Source of the DNA: Thermoanaerobacterales bacterium
GTDB taxonomy: Bacteria; Bacillota; Thermosediminibacteria; Thermosediminibacterales; Tepidanaerobacteraceae
Assembly: GCA_012840135.1 (NCBI GenBank)
Contig: DUMA01000008.1
Coordinates: 1 to 64,000 of the forward strand
DNA: 64,000 bases
Direction of reading: 5' to 3'
The notes under the pieces were generated by a model. It ran no database searches, was not told where the DNA came from, and was given only the letters and a program-made list of their open reading frames with translations. Below are positions 15,657 to 24,193 of the stretch, in pieces (position 1 is the first letter of the stretch; every line of letters starts with the position of its first letter). Position numbers and translations under genes: made by a program.

Positions 15657-16797
15657 TATGTTTGTTGATGAATTAAAATCCATATTGAAACAGCCCATGA
15701 TCGCATTTATAATTTTTGCAGGCCCCGTCCTTCTGACACTGCTTTTCGGTGGGGTATATATACACAATTATCTAGAAGACATACCGGTGGCGGTGCTGGA
15801 TGAAGATAACACCAGCCTGAGCAGAAACATAATACGTCAGTTTGACGAAAATGAAAGGTTTTATGTGAAATACTACTGCAGTTCGAGAGATGAACTGAAG
15901 GGAAAAATCGATTCCCGGGAGGTGTATATGGGAATTTATATTCCCCGGGATTTTTACAAAGACATAAATACCCGAAAGTCTACGTCCGTGTTGATTCTGG
16001 TGGATGGCACCAATATGGTGATAGGCAATACAGCTTATGCGGCGGCAGCCAATATAGTGCAGACCATGGCTGCCGGTGTTCAGATAAAACTTCTTGAAGC
16101 GAGCGGCATGCTTCCCGAAGAGGCAAAAAAAATGGCCATGGTTTTCCAGTTCAACGATAGGATGCTGTACGATCCGAGGCTCACTTATATGAATTACCTG
16201 ATTCTTGGATTCGTGTCGGTATTTTTACAGCAGGTTATGGTTTCCAGCCTGGGCCTTTCGGTGATTGAAGACAGAGCAGTACTTGCAAAGGGAAATACGT
16301 TTTTAAAGCTTATTATAAAGATACTGGCTTTTTCGCTTTTTTCAGTGCCATCGATCTTTATATCCATCGGCATTGTGCACAGTATTTTTAAAGTCCCCGT
16401 AAGAGGCGACCTTTCAATAATCCTTTTAATGTGCATTGCCTTTGTATTTGCCGTAAGCTGTCCCACGGTAATCATCGCTTCTTTGACAGGAGACAAGCTA
16501 AAATTTTACCAGCTTTCATTTATGCTGTCATTGCCGACTTTTGTATCCAGCGGATACGTGTGGCCTAAGGACCAGATGCCGCACGCTCTGCTGATGATAA
16601 TTAAAGCCTTATGGCCGCTGATATATTTTCACAAGCCCTTTGCCGACGTGATATTCAAAGGAGTTCCTTTTAGCGCAGTGAAAAGTGATATGATTCAAAT
16701 GCTTGCATATACCTTTTTCTGGATGCCTGTGGCAATGTGGATATTGAGAAAGGTCAAGGCTCCGGCCGATAGCTCGATCATGAAATCTGCAACATGA
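15634..16797 (+). CDS. ABC-2 type permease, exporter operon 1 (second of two)
   Basis: 387 residues. Same layout as the first: TM near 18-36, extracytoplasmic domain with IPVAVLDEDNTSLSRNIIRQF and MGIYIPRDFYKD, then a C-terminal membrane domain. GTG start behind GGAAAGGGAAG. The two permeases are clearly related but divergent, suggesting a heterodimer. The transporter must obtain its ATPase from elsewhere. The exporter at 53.4-57.7 kb has two ATPases for one permease gene. Confidence 0.87.
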   Translation: MKRVRVFNMFVDELKSILKQPMIAFIIFAGPVLLTLLFGGVYIHNYLEDIPVAVLDEDNTSLSRNIIRQFDENERFYVKYYCSSRDELKGKIDSREVYMGIYIPRDFYKDINTRKSTSVLILVDGTNMVIGNTAYAAAANIVQTMAAGVQIKLLEASGMLPEEAKKMAMVFQFNDRMLYDPRLTYMNYLILGFVSVFLQQVMVSSLGLSVIEDRAVLAKGNTFLKLIIKILAFSLFSVPSIFISIGIVHSIFKVPVRGDLSIILLMCIAFVFAVSCPTVIIASLTGDKLKFYQLSFMLSLPTFVSSGYVWPKDQMPHALLMIIKALWPLIYFHKPFADVIFKGVPFSAVKSDMIQMLAYTFFWMPVAMWILRKVKAPADSSIMKSAT

Positions 16798-16900
16798 CTT
16801 TGCGACCATTCTGCAACCGAAAAGATTATTGACCGAAAAAGAAATAAATGATATATAATTAAGACAACGACAGGAAAAGTTTTATTGAGGGAGGATATGT

Positions 16901-17239
16901 ATGGAGACAAAAGTTAAAAGAGTTGAAGAAAACGCCTGGGTGAAAAATCCCGCTCACAGGGAAGTCTACCTTAATACGCTGCTTGATGAAAGCGAAAATG
17001 AACACGTGGTAGTGAGGTTGGCTAAAATCCTGCCCAGAGGTGAGATTATGCCCCATACCCATAAGAATCAGGAGACCTTTTACTTCCTGGAGGGCGAGGG
17101 CAGTGTGCTGGTAAACGGCGAGAGAAAAAGGGTAAAGAAGGGAGAACTTGTCAATGCTCCTGCCGGCTGCGAACACGGTATTTTAAACGACACCGAAAAG
17201 GAAATACTGCTGTACTGCGTGTTTTCACCGATCGGGTAA
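16901..17239 (+). CDS. Cupin domain protein
   Basis: 112 residues, a single small beta-barrel. The two cupin motifs are visible: G(X)5HXH(X)3-4E(X)6G as GEIMPHTHKNQETFYFLEGEG (metal ligands His46, His48, Glu52 approximately) and GELVNAPAGCEHGILN. RBS GAGGGAGGA, 7 bases. The metal site is complete, so a small-molecule dioxygenase, isomerase or sensing role is possible; the substrate is not deducible. It stands alone after the exporter operon. Confidence 0.85.
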   Translation: METKVKRVEENAWVKNPAHREVYLNTLLDESENEHVVVRLAKILPRGEIMPHTHKNQETFYFLEGEGSVLVNGERKRVKKGELVNAPAGCEHGILNDTEKEILLYCVFSPIG

Positions 17240-17475
17240 GATCGAAAGGAATCTCCGGCAAGTCTTGCAGACCCTGTGCTGTGCCTTATATTGAGAAAAT
17301 GCTCCCTTTGATGAAATAACACGATTAAACCTTCCGGTCCTCATAACCTTTTGCCGTGCCGCCTGCCGCAAGACTGCGGCAACGGGATCCTGCAGTTCAC
17401 CTCTATGCCTGGGGCGCACTTTTTCCGACTTTTGCCTTTCACCTGTATCGGCTCCGTTTATGTCCGCCTTTTTTA

Positions 17476-18666
17476 CTAATTGTTCGGGCAGGGTTCTGCG
17501 TCCCGGATGAACATAGAGAGGATATAGGCTGCCAGCAGTATCACTGCACCGCCGAAAAAGGAATAAGAAAGTCCCAGATGATCTCCCAGATAGCCGCCGA
17601 TGATGGGGCCGGAAACGGAGCCTATGGACATGATGCTGTTGAGCATGCCGAAGGAGCTGCCCTGGCTGTTCTGATCGCTGTTTTTTGCGATAAGCACATT
17701 GCCTGCTACTGTCACTGCAGAGTTGAAAAATCCGAAAAGGAACCTCAGGGCGCCCAGAGTGAAAATAGAGGTGGCAAGGCCCTGAAGCACTGTAAGCACG
17801 CTGCACGCCAGCAGCGACCATTTAAAAATATTTGCCGTGGATCGATTCTGGATTCGGCCGACGAGCGGTGCTCCCAGTGCAGTGGATACACCTACCAGTG
17901 AAAAGATTATTCCTGTGTAAAGCTCGGCATTTTGTTTGGATATGTTGCCTATCAGGAGCGGCAATGTAGGATATACGGCCATTAGAGCGGCCTGGATAAG
18001 AAGCCATATGGTAAAAAGGATAACTAACTGCCGGTTTTGAAGGGTTGCAGTAATATCTTTTAAAATAGAAGTTTTCGGTTTGGGCTCAACTTCTTCCTTG
18101 ACCTTTGCGGCAAAGGGCAGTATGGCTGCAATCCAGAGCAAGATACCGGTGAAAACCATGCTTCCTCTGATACCCAGGAGTTTTGCCGTGATGCCGCCGA
18201 AGAGGGGGCCGGTGATGTTTCCTATGGCCGAGGCGGCCTGCACTATTCCCAGGCTGTAATTTAGATTTTCCGGTCGGCTGCTGGCCGCCACCAGTGTTAT
18301 GGCTGCTGGAATATAACCGGAAAGGATGCCGTTTATTCCCCTCAGCACGAAAAGCTGGATGTGATTGTGCACCATGGCCATGAGAAAATATGTCAGCCCC
18401 ATGCCCAAACCTGCTCTGGCCATCATGGGCTTTTTGCCGTACCGGTCGGAAATGGAGCCCCAGATGGGCGCCATGATGCCAAAGGTGAGAGAGTTGATGG
18501 AGAAAACCAGGCCGGACCAGAGGGAAGTATTGCTTTTAAGTCCCAGTTGCATTAAAAATATGGGCAGAAAAGGAGTAATGATGCTGAATGCTATAGAAGC
18601 CACAAAAACGCCCAGCGATATGAGGTATAGATTCCTCTGCCACTGGGGAATATATGGAAGTCTCAA
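17476..18666 (-). CDS. MFS transporter, DHA1 (multidrug) type
   Basis: 396 residues, 12 predicted TM segments. Motif A between TM2 and TM3 is GSISDRYGKKPMM, and the antiporter motif C region in TM5 is visible around ASAIGNITGPLFGG, with a repeat-half counterpart at SIGSVSGPIIGGYLGD. These features fit MdtG/TetA-like drug:H+ antiporters. It is monocistronic and convergent with the cupin gene. The 236 bases between them contain no feature I can support. Confidence 0.88.
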   Translation of the reverse strand: MRLPYIPQWQRNLYLISLGVFVASIAFSIITPFLPIFLMQLGLKSNTSLWSGLVFSINSLTFGIMAPIWGSISDRYGKKPMMARAGLGMGLTYFLMAMVHNHIQLFVLRGINGILSGYIPAAITLVAASSRPENLNYSLGIVQAASAIGNITGPLFGGITAKLLGIRGSMVFTGILLWIAAILPFAAKVKEEVEPKPKTSILKDITATLQNRQLVILFTIWLLIQAALMAVYPTLPLLIGNISKQNAELYTGIIFSLVGVSTALGAPLVGRIQNRSTANIFKWSLLACSVLTVLQGLATSIFTLGALRFLFGFFNSAVTVAGNVLIAKNSDQNSQGSSFGMLNSIMSIGSVSGPIIGGYLGDHLGLSYSFFGGAVILLAAYILSMFIRDAEPCPNN

Positions 18667-18802
18667 TTTTATTCTCCTCTCGACTTTCCCTTGATGACTA
18701 TATAAAAGTATTACAAAAAAGTTTATAAATTAACATTGCAACAATACAATATTAACAAATACTGCTTGTAAAATCAATGGTTTGTTGTCATTTTGATGTC
18801 GG

Positions 18803-18832
18803 TTGACAAAAGGGTAAATTTTATGCTATACT
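18803..18832 (+). promoter_or_regulatory. Sigma-A promoter of the tRNA cluster
   Basis: TTGACA (18803-18808), 18-base spacer, TATACT (18827-18832), 17 bases before tRNA-Ser(UGA). Confidence 0.75.
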
Positions 18833-18849
18833 TTGAATAGTCATCGGAC

Positions 18850-18936
18850 GGAGGGGTGTCCGAGCGGTTTAAGGAGCTGGTCTTGAAAATCAGTGTCTCG
18901 AAAGAGCCGTGGGTTCGAATCCCACCCCCTCCGCCA
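18850..18936 (+). tRNA. trnS-UGA: tRNA-Ser, anticodon UGA
   Basis: Full cloverleaf: acceptor GGAGGGG/CCCCTCC, anticodon loop with TGA, a long variable arm as expected for serine tRNAs, GGTTCGAATCC T-arm and encoded CCA. Confidence 0.95.
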
Positions 18937-18939
18937 TTA

Positions 18940-19042
18940 AGCGGTAGTCAGAGGTCGGAAATGAGAGGCCAGAATAAAAGGATTTGTCTTCGGCAAATCC
19001 AATGAGTCCGACATCCGACATCTGATAGCTGGTATCCGAAAC
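18940..19042. repeat. tRNA-linker hairpin repeat, unit 1
   Basis: An outer imperfect inverted repeat of AGTCAGAGGTCGGA type against TCCGACATCCGACATCTG, enclosing a tight hairpin GGATTTG-tcttcgg-CAAATCC (18980-19000). Related units fill the other tRNA spacers at 19970-20132 and 20228-20395. Confidence 0.75.
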
Positions 19043-19044
19043 GC

Positions 19045-19140
19045 GGAGAGATGGCCGAGTAGGTCGAAGGCGGTCGCCTGCTAAGCGATTATACGGACCT
19101 AAAATCCGTATCTCGGGTTCGAATCCCGATCTCTCCGCCA
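19045..19140 (+). tRNA. trnS-GCU: tRNA-Ser, anticodon GCU
   Basis: Acceptor GGAGAGA/TCTCTCC, anticodon loop CTGCTAA, long variable arm (ATACGGAC...GTCCGTAT type), CCA encoded. Confidence 0.95.
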
Positions 19141-19145
19141 TTTAT

Positions 19146-19222
<77 letters not shown>

Positions 19223-19263
19223 TATTTGAAGTGTGATGTGGGATGTTGGATGTGTCTCATTGG

Positions 19264-19340
19264 GCGCCCGTAGCTCAGGAGGAAAGAGCAGCGGTTTCCT
19301 AAACCGCGTGCCGGGGGTTCGAGTCCTCCCGGGCGCACCA
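19264..19340 (+). tRNA. trnR-CCU: tRNA-Arg, anticodon CCU
   Basis: Acceptor GCGCCCG/CGGGCGC, anticodon loop TTCCTAA, CCA encoded. Confidence 0.95.
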
Positions 19341-19467
19341 TCTATAATACCATTTATAGTAATATAATATCAAGCATAGTAAATATATAACGGATTTTGG
19401 TATTTAAACTATCTAAACTAAAGATATATGAACTGCGCACATTATCTGTAGATACGGGATTATCTAA

Positions 19468-19947
19468 ATGGAAGAAGAAAAAAAGCTCGATGTTGCTTTT
19501 ATGCAGGAGGCTTTAAAAGAAGCAGAAGAGGCTCTGGAGTATGACGAGGTGCCCGTTGGAGCTTTAATTGTGATGGGCGGCAAGGTCGTAGCCAGAGCGC
19601 ATAACATGAGGGAAACTTCTCAGGATGCTACGGCTCATGCGGAACTGCTGGCCATAAGGAAGGCCTGTGAAGCTTTAAAGACATGGCGCCTTGTGGGTTG
19701 CACCCTCTATGTGACTCTGGAACCGTGCCCCATGTGCGCCGGAGCCATAGTCCTTTCGAGGCTTGACAGGGTCGTTTTCGGAGCCAGCGATCCCAAAGCG
19801 GGAGCCTGTGGCAGCCTCATGAACATTCCGGGGGATGACAGGTTCAACCACCGGCCGGAGATAGTGCCGGGGGTGCTGGCCGAGGAATGCGCCAGGATAT
19901 TGAAAGATTTTTTTATGCAAAAAAGACAAAAAAATATTTTAACATAA
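19468..19947 (+). CDS. tadA: tRNA-specific adenosine deaminase TadA
   Basis: 159 residues. The zinc-dependent deaminase motifs are complete: HAE in ATAHAELLAIRKA (catalytic Glu) and PCPMC in LEPCPMCAGAIVLSRLDRVVFGASDPKAG, the last stretch being characteristic of TadA rather than other CDA-fold enzymes. It converts A34 of tRNA-Arg(ACG) to inosine, needed for reading CGN codons; that tRNA gene is 246 bases upstream. Position before ffs and dnaX matches the Bacillus yaaJ-scr-dnaX order. The ribosome site is weak. Confidence 0.95.
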   Translation: MEEEKKLDVAFMQEALKEAEEALEYDEVPVGALIVMGGKVVARAHNMRETSQDATAHAELLAIRKACEALKTWRLVGCTLYVTLEPCPMCAGAIVLSRLDRVVFGASDPKAGACGSLMNIPGDDRFNHRPEIVPGVLAEECARILKDFFMQKRQKNILT

Positions 19948-19969
19948 AAATATACCTTAATCTATATAT

Positions 19970-20132
19970 CAGAAGTCAGAAGTGAGAGGTTAGAATAGAA
20001 GGATTTCGCGAAGCTAAATCTAACTTAATCCGACTTCCGACATCCGGCCTCCGCCGGAAGTTTAAATAGAAGGATTTGCATTCGGCAAATCTAGCGAGTC
20101 TGGCATCTGATATCTGACATCCGGCCTCCGAA
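19970..20132. repeat. tRNA-linker hairpin repeats, unit 2 (double)
   Basis: Two related hairpins in one spacer: GGATTTCGCGAAGCTAAATC near 20000-20020 and GGATTTG-cattcgg-CAAATCT at 20072-20092. Both are flanked by AGAAGTCAGAAG-like and CCGACATCCGGCCTCCG-like arms. Confidence 0.7.
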
Positions 20133-20135
20133 TAG

Positions 20136-20225
20136 GGAGAGATGGCCGAGAGGTTGAAGGCGCTCGCCTCGAAAGCGAGTGGGCGTAAATCCGCCTCGTG
20201 AGTTCGAATCTCACTCTCTCCGCCA
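20136..20225 (+). tRNA. trnS-CGA: tRNA-Ser, anticodon CGA
   Basis: Acceptor GGAGAGA/TCTCTCC, anticodon loop CTCGAAA, long variable arm, CCA encoded. Confidence 0.95.
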
Positions 20226-20227
20226 CT

Positions 20228-20395
20228 AACAGAAGTCAGAGGCTGGAGGTCAGAAGTCAGAACAGCAGGATTTGCCTTCGGCAAATCCGATAAGTCCGAC
20301 ATCTGATATCCGACCCCAGATATTAGTATAAGAAATTTGCCCAAGCAAATTTCATCTAATCTGACATCCGATTTCTGACATCTGACCTCTGAACG
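20228..20395. repeat. tRNA-linker hairpin repeats, unit 3 (double)
   Basis: GGATTTGCC-ttc-GGCAAATCC (20268-20288) and a second hairpin AAATTTGCCCAAGCAAATTT near 20331-20352. Left arms of AGAAGTCAGAGG type pair with right arms of CATCTGACCTCTGA type. Confidence 0.75.
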
Positions 20396-20396
20396 T

Positions 20397-20491
20397 GGAG
20401 AGATGGCTGAGCTGGTCGAAGGCGCGCGACTGGAAATCGCGTATACGGACAAAAATCCGTATCGAGGGTTCGAATCCCTCTCTCTCCGCCA
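20397..20491 (+). tRNA. trnS-GGA: tRNA-Ser, anticodon GGA
   Basis: Acceptor GGAGAGA/TCTCTCC, anticodon loop CTGGAAA, long variable arm, CCA encoded. Together the four serine tRNAs read all six serine codons. Confidence 0.95.
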
Positions 20492-20521
20492 TTTTTATAT
20501 TCTTAAACTGAAAAAAATTTT

Positions 20522-20788
20522 GCCGTGCTAGACGGGGAGGCAGCGGTGCCCTGTACCCACAACCCGCTACAGTGGGGTCGAACTCCCTCCCGAGGTCTCA
20601 TTCCTGTGGGGTCTGGCTTTGACAAGTGGTGACGAGGGCTGGGTCCTGCGCAATGGAAACTTTCGAACCCCGTCAGGTCCGGGAGGAAGCAGCGGTAAGG
20701 AAGCACTTTCATGTGCCGCGGGGAAGCCTGGCCGGAGCCAACTATCATTGTAACGCCCGGAGGGATAGATCGACGGAGGGTGCACGGC
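20522..20788 (+). ncRNA. ffs: Signal recognition particle RNA, large (Alu-containing) bacterial type
   Basis: The conserved domain IV with GTCAGGTCCGGGAGGAAGCAGC (SRP54/Ffh-binding loops) lies at about 20670-20695. The 5' end GCCGTGC pairs with GCACGGC at the 3' end. Total about 267 nt, the size of the Bacillus/Clostridium type with an Alu domain. It lies between tRNA-Ser and dnaX as in Bacillus (scr). Confidence 0.95.
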
Positions 20789-20797
20789 TATGATTTT

Positions 20798-20826
20798 AGC
20801 CGCCGATGAATTCGGCGGCTATTTTA
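20798..20826 (+). terminator. Intrinsic terminator of the SRP RNA
   Basis: AGCCGCCGA / TCGGCGGCT, 9-bp perfect stem with a 5-base loop, then ATTTT. Confidence 0.8.
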
Positions 20827-20883
20827 AAATCTCCGGCAATAGACGGTCTATAAATGTCATTCATTCAGGCGGGAGAAATGGTC

Positions 20884-22488
20884 ATGTCATATATTGCCCT
20901 GTATAGAAAATACAGGCCCCGGGATTTTGACGAGATCGTGGGTCAGGATGCCATTGTCACCACCTTAAAAAACCAGATAAAAAGCGAAAAAGTAGGCCAT
21001 GCCTATCTTTTCTGCGGCATGAGGGGCACCGGCAAGACAAGCACTGCCAGGGTTTTTGCAAAAGCTCTCAACTGCGAGAAAGGGCCCACCGTAAACCCGT
21101 GCAACGAGTGCGCATCGTGCCGTGCCATAAACGGCGGCAGCATGGTAGATGTAATAGAGATGGATGCAGCTTCCAACCGTGGAATCGATGACATAAGGGA
21201 CCTCCGGGAAAAGGTGAACTTTCCGCCGTCGGAAGGCCGATATAAAGTTTACATAATAGATGAGGTTCACATGCTCACCACCGAGGCTTTCAACGCCCTC
21301 CTGAAGACCCTTGAGGAGCCGCCGCGGCATGTGGTTTTTATCCTGGCTACCACGGAACCCAACAAGCTGCCTCCCACTATCCTTTCACGGTGCATGAGAT
21401 TCGATTTTCGCAGGGTTTCTACAAGAGAACTGGTGAAGCGCATGAAGGAAGTAGCCGCGGATGTGGGAGTGGAAGCCGAAGACATGGCGCTGGCACAGCT
21501 GGCCAGAAGTTCCCAGGGCTCCGTCAGAGATGCATTGAGCCTGCTGGATAGGGCTGTGGCCTTTGGTGGCAATAAACTTTTATATGGTGATGTGCTTGAT
21601 CTTCTGGGAGCTGTGAGCCGGGAGGTACTTTATGAAGTATCCGGCGCCGTCCTGCAGAAGGATGGAGGCAGGATGCTCGGCATCGTAGATGATATGGCGA
21701 CCAGGGGCAAGGACCTTTTCCGCTTCGTGGACGATCTCATGGAACATTACAGGAATATACTGCTGGTTGCCATCGGTGCGGATCGCCAACTCATCGATGT
21801 GGTCGACGAGGAATATCCGGAGCTTCAAAAGCTTGCAGGAAACTACTCTCAAGAAAAGATTTTGAGCATAATAGATATATTGAAAGATGCATCCAATGAC
21901 ATGAAATGGTCATCCCAGCCCAGGATCGTGCTGGAAAGCGCCATGGTAAAGCTCACGCTGCCGGAGCTGTGGGAAAATTCACAGGGATACATAAGCCGCA
22001 TTCAGGACCTGGAGCAGCAGATGGCATCGCTCCGGGAGCAGGTGCAAAGGGTCATGGAGGCTGCGGCTCATGCCAGCTCCGGTACAAATGGTGCCGATAC
22101 TGATAAAGCAGCGAATGAGGCTAATACCGATGTAGCAGCGGGTGAGGCCAGACTGCAAAAATCCGATTCTGCTGACGCTCCTTCGGCTGCAGCCACTCGG
22201 GACACTGACGAAGAAAGGCTGCAGCAGCTTATCCAGTCCTGGCCTGAGATTATCGAGGAACTGGGCGGAATACGCAAGACGCTTCAGACCTTTATTAAGG
22301 AAGGCCACGTCAGACCCTGCAGAATTGAAAAAGACAATGTTTTTTTGTTTTGCCCTCAGGAATACAAGGAAATAATACTGTTGGGAAAGCAAATAATAGA
22401 AGATGTGGTTCGAAAAATAACCGGCATGGAGATTTACGTAAAAGGACTTGAAAGCCAACCGGTCGATGACGAAAAAAAAAACTTCTAG
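20884..22488 (+). CDS. dnaX: DNA polymerase III subunit gamma/tau, with probable -1 slippage extension to 22601
   Basis: 534 residues from the ATG at 20884 (MSYIALYRKYRP, the usual DnaX start; ATG at 20878 is also possible). Walker A GMRGTGKTS near 45-53, four zinc-ligand cysteines in the CEKGP...CNECASC stretch, Walker B DEVHMLT, sensor I and the SRC arginine-finger motif are all present. It loads the beta clamp. The frame ends at 22488 right after a run of ten A (22472-22481). In the -1 frame it continues from 22482 to a TAG at 22599-22601, giving LLDKDDN...FYQGVIKFFGKDIVKII, the expected DnaX C-terminal end. So full length needs -1 frameshifting or an eleventh A. It is followed by ybaB and recR. 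Confidence 0.94.
   Translation: MSYIALYRKYRPRDFDEIVGQDAIVTTLKNQIKSEKVGHAYLFCGMRGTGKTSTARVFAKALNCEKGPTVNPCNECASCRAINGGSMVDVIEMDAASNRGIDDIRDLREKVNFPPSEGRYKVYIIDEVHMLTTEAFNALLKTLEEPPRHVVFILATTEPNKLPPTILSRCMRFDFRRVSTRELVKRMKEVAADVGVEAEDMALAQLARSSQGSVRDALSLLDRAVAFGGNKLLYGDVLDLLGAVSREVLYEVSGAVLQKDGGRMLGIVDDMATRGKDLFRFVDDLMEHYRNILLVAIGADRQLIDVVDEEYPELQKLAGNYSQEKILSIIDILKDASNDMKWSSQPRIVLESAMVKLTLPELWENSQGYISRIQDLEQQMASLREQVQRVMEAAAHASSGTNGADTDKAANEANTDVAAGEARLQKSDSADAPSAAATRDTDEERLQQLIQSWPEIIEELGGIRKTLQTFIKEGHVRPCRIEKDNVFLFCPQEYKEIILLGKQIIEDVVRKITGMEIYVKGLESQPVDDEKKNF
22471..22481 (+). promoter_or_regulatory. Slippage-prone A10 run in dnaX
   Basis: Ten A residues follow the G of codon GAA. Zero frame reads GAA AAA AAA AAC TTC TAG. 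Re-reading one base (ribosomal -1) or transcribing an extra A opens 40 further codons ending at 22601. Those codons look like coding sequence and end just at the ybaB ribosome site. Confidence 0.7.
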
Positions 22489-22613
22489 ATAAAGATGACA
22501 ATGATGCCATTAAAGTTAAAGAGAATAACGAGATTTCCGATGAGGAATTTTATCAGGGCGTGATAAAGTTTTTTGGCAAAGATATCGTAAAAATTATTTA
22601 GGAGGCGATCATC

Positions 22614-22940
22614 TTGCATAACATGGGCATGGGCAATATGAACAAACTGATGAAACAGGTTCAGAAAATGCAGCAGGATATGATGAAACTCCAGGAAGAA
22701 CTCAAGGAAAAGACTGTGGAAGCCACTGCCGGCGGCGGGGTGGTAAAGGTGGTGGCCAGCGGCAAAAAGCAGCTGGTGAGCATAGAAATAAAGCCCGAAG
22801 CCGTGGACCCCGACGATGTGGAGATGCTCCAGGATCTCATTCTGGCGGCAGCCAATGAAGCCCTGCAGAAGGCTGAAGAAATGGTTACCAATGAAATGGG
22901 GAAACTTACAGGAGGACTTAATATCCCCGGCCTTTTTTAG
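22614..22940 (+). CDS. ybaB: YbaB/EbfC nucleoid-associated protein
   Basis: 108 residues. TTG start, 8 bases after AGGAGG, which overlaps the extended dnaX stop. Met-rich N-terminus ([27 protein letters not shown]), then [50 protein letters not shown], the canonical YbaB family core. Binds DNA as a dimer; its exact role is unresolved. Always found between dnaX and recR in Firmicutes, as here. Confidence 0.94.
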   Translation: MHNMGMGNMNKLMKQVQKMQQDMMKLQEELKEKTVEATAGGGVVKVVASGKKQLVSIEIKPEAVDPDDVEMLQDLILAAANEALQKAEEMVTNEMGKLTGGLNIPGLF

Positions 22941-22962
22941 AAAACAGTAAGGAATGATCGCA

Positions 22963-23559
22963 ATGGCGTATTATGCTGAACCCGTGGCGCACCTCATCGA
23001 TGAACTTTCCCGGTTGCCCGGCATAGGCCCCAAGACTGCCCAGCGCCTGGCTTTTTACATATTGAAGATGCCCAAAGACCGGGTGGCAAATCTATCCGAA
23101 GCCATAACGAAAGCCCGGGAATCCATCATTTACTGTTCGGTCTGCGGCAATTTCACCGATACGGACCCATGCGGCATTTGTCGGGCTACGTACCGGGACA
23201 GGAGCACCATCATGGTGGTGGAGGACCCCAGGGATGTGGTGGCCCTGGAAAAGACCCGGGATTATAAGGGCCTCTACCATGTGCTTCACGGTGCCATTTC
23301 TCCGCTGGAGGGTATAGGGCCCGACGATATAAAGATAAAAGAACTGCTATCCAGGATAACTCCAGGTGTAAAGGAAATCATACTGGCTACCAACCCCGAT
23401 GTGGAGGGGGAGGCTACGGCCATGTACATAGCAAGGCTGCTGAAGCCTCTGGGCGTAAAGGTGACCAGGATAGCCCACGGCATCCCGGTGGGAGGGGACC
23501 TGGAGTATGCCGATGAAGTAACCCTCACGAGGGCGCTGGAAGGCCGCAGGGAGATTTAG
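22963..23559 (+). CDS. recR: Recombination protein RecR
   Basis: 198 residues from the ATG at 22963 ([34 protein letters not shown]); the ATG at 22954 lacks a spaced ribosome site, whereas AAGGA fits 22963. Helix-hairpin-helix [11 protein letters not shown], a four-cysteine zinc finger ([16 protein letters not shown]), a Toprim domain with VVEDPRD and the C-terminal Walker-B-like [21 protein letters not shown]. It acts with RecF/RecO in gap repair. Confidence 0.96.
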   Translation: MAYYAEPVAHLIDELSRLPGIGPKTAQRLAFYILKMPKDRVANLSEAITKARESIIYCSVCGNFTDTDPCGICRATYRDRSTIMVVEDPRDVVALEKTRDYKGLYHVLHGAISPLEGIGPDDIKIKELLSRITPGVKEIILATNPDVEGEATAMYIARLLKPLGVKVTRIAHGIPVGGDLEYADEVTLTRALEGRREI

Positions 23560-23786
23560 ATTTCAAGAACTCATTGTTAAACCAAAAAAACTCCTGTCAT
23601 GAAAAATAAAGTTTTGTTGCGGAATAGAGTAAGATGGTCAAGGGAAAAGGAAGAAGGTATGAGTCCGCACTTTTATGGCAGGCAGGCCTGGATGGGCATG
23701 TATAAACAGCCTGTTAATCATATCGGGAGCTTTCGGCCTTTTCAGAAAAGAAAGGGTAATTCATGCAGGAGGGTATCTGACAAGCA

Positions 23787-24143
23787 GTGGCAAATACGGC
23801 TAAAGATACCGTGGGCGAAGATATGGAATTAGGCGGACAGCTGGTTTGTTGTGGCAAACCTATGAAGGAGCTGAGAGCCAATACCACAGAGGCATCAACG
23901 GAAAAACATATACCTGTTGCTACAAGAAAGGATGGAAAGATTTATGTGGGAGTAGGTTCTACGCCCCATCCGATGACAGAGGGACACTATATAGAATGGA
24001 TCGCTGTAGTATCAGACGACGGTACAGAGAGGATTTCACTTTCACCGACCGATGAGCCTAAAGCCGTGTTCTGTGATAAGAATAATGCAGATGTTTATGC
24101 TTACTGCAACCTTCATGGATTGTGGAAGGCGGAAGTAAAATAG
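23787..24143 (+). CDS. Superoxide reductase (desulfoferrodoxin/neelaredoxin family), one-iron form
   Basis: 118 residues. The catalytic Fe(His)4Cys site is complete: His in STEKHIPVATRKDG, two His in STPHPMTEGHYIEWI, and Cys/His in AYCNLHGLWKAE. The N-terminal rubredoxin-like centre of classical desulfoferrodoxins is lost: a VCCGKPM relic remains, but the first CxxC is absent. GTG start; GGAGGG lies about 15 bases upstream, which is long, so the true start is uncertain. It reduces superoxide to peroxide. The rubrerythrin gene 50 bases downstream would remove the peroxide. The pair is inserted between recR and yaaL. Confidence 0.9.
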   Translation: MANTAKDTVGEDMELGGQLVCCGKPMKELRANTTEASTEKHIPVATRKDGKIYVGVGSTPHPMTEGHYIEWIAVVSDDGTERISLSPTDEPKAVFCDKNNADVYAYCNLHGLWKAEVK

Positions 24144-24193
24144 AAGTAAAATAAGAGTTCTACTTAAATTTAATTGATAAAGGAGACATGAAT

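Noticed and set aside
16828-16860. Sigma-A promoter for the first cupin gene
   Set aside because: TTGACC and TATAAT are present but 19 bases apart, too wide for a confident call.
17225-17821. Long minus-strand open frame overlapping the MFS gene 3' end
   Set aside because: It is the wrong frame of the MFS gene; Ser/Arg/His-rich translation and no ribosome site.
23599-23832. 77-codon open frame between recR and superoxide reductase
   Set aside because: No ribosome site, unfamiliar composition, and it overlaps the superoxide reductase start in another frame.
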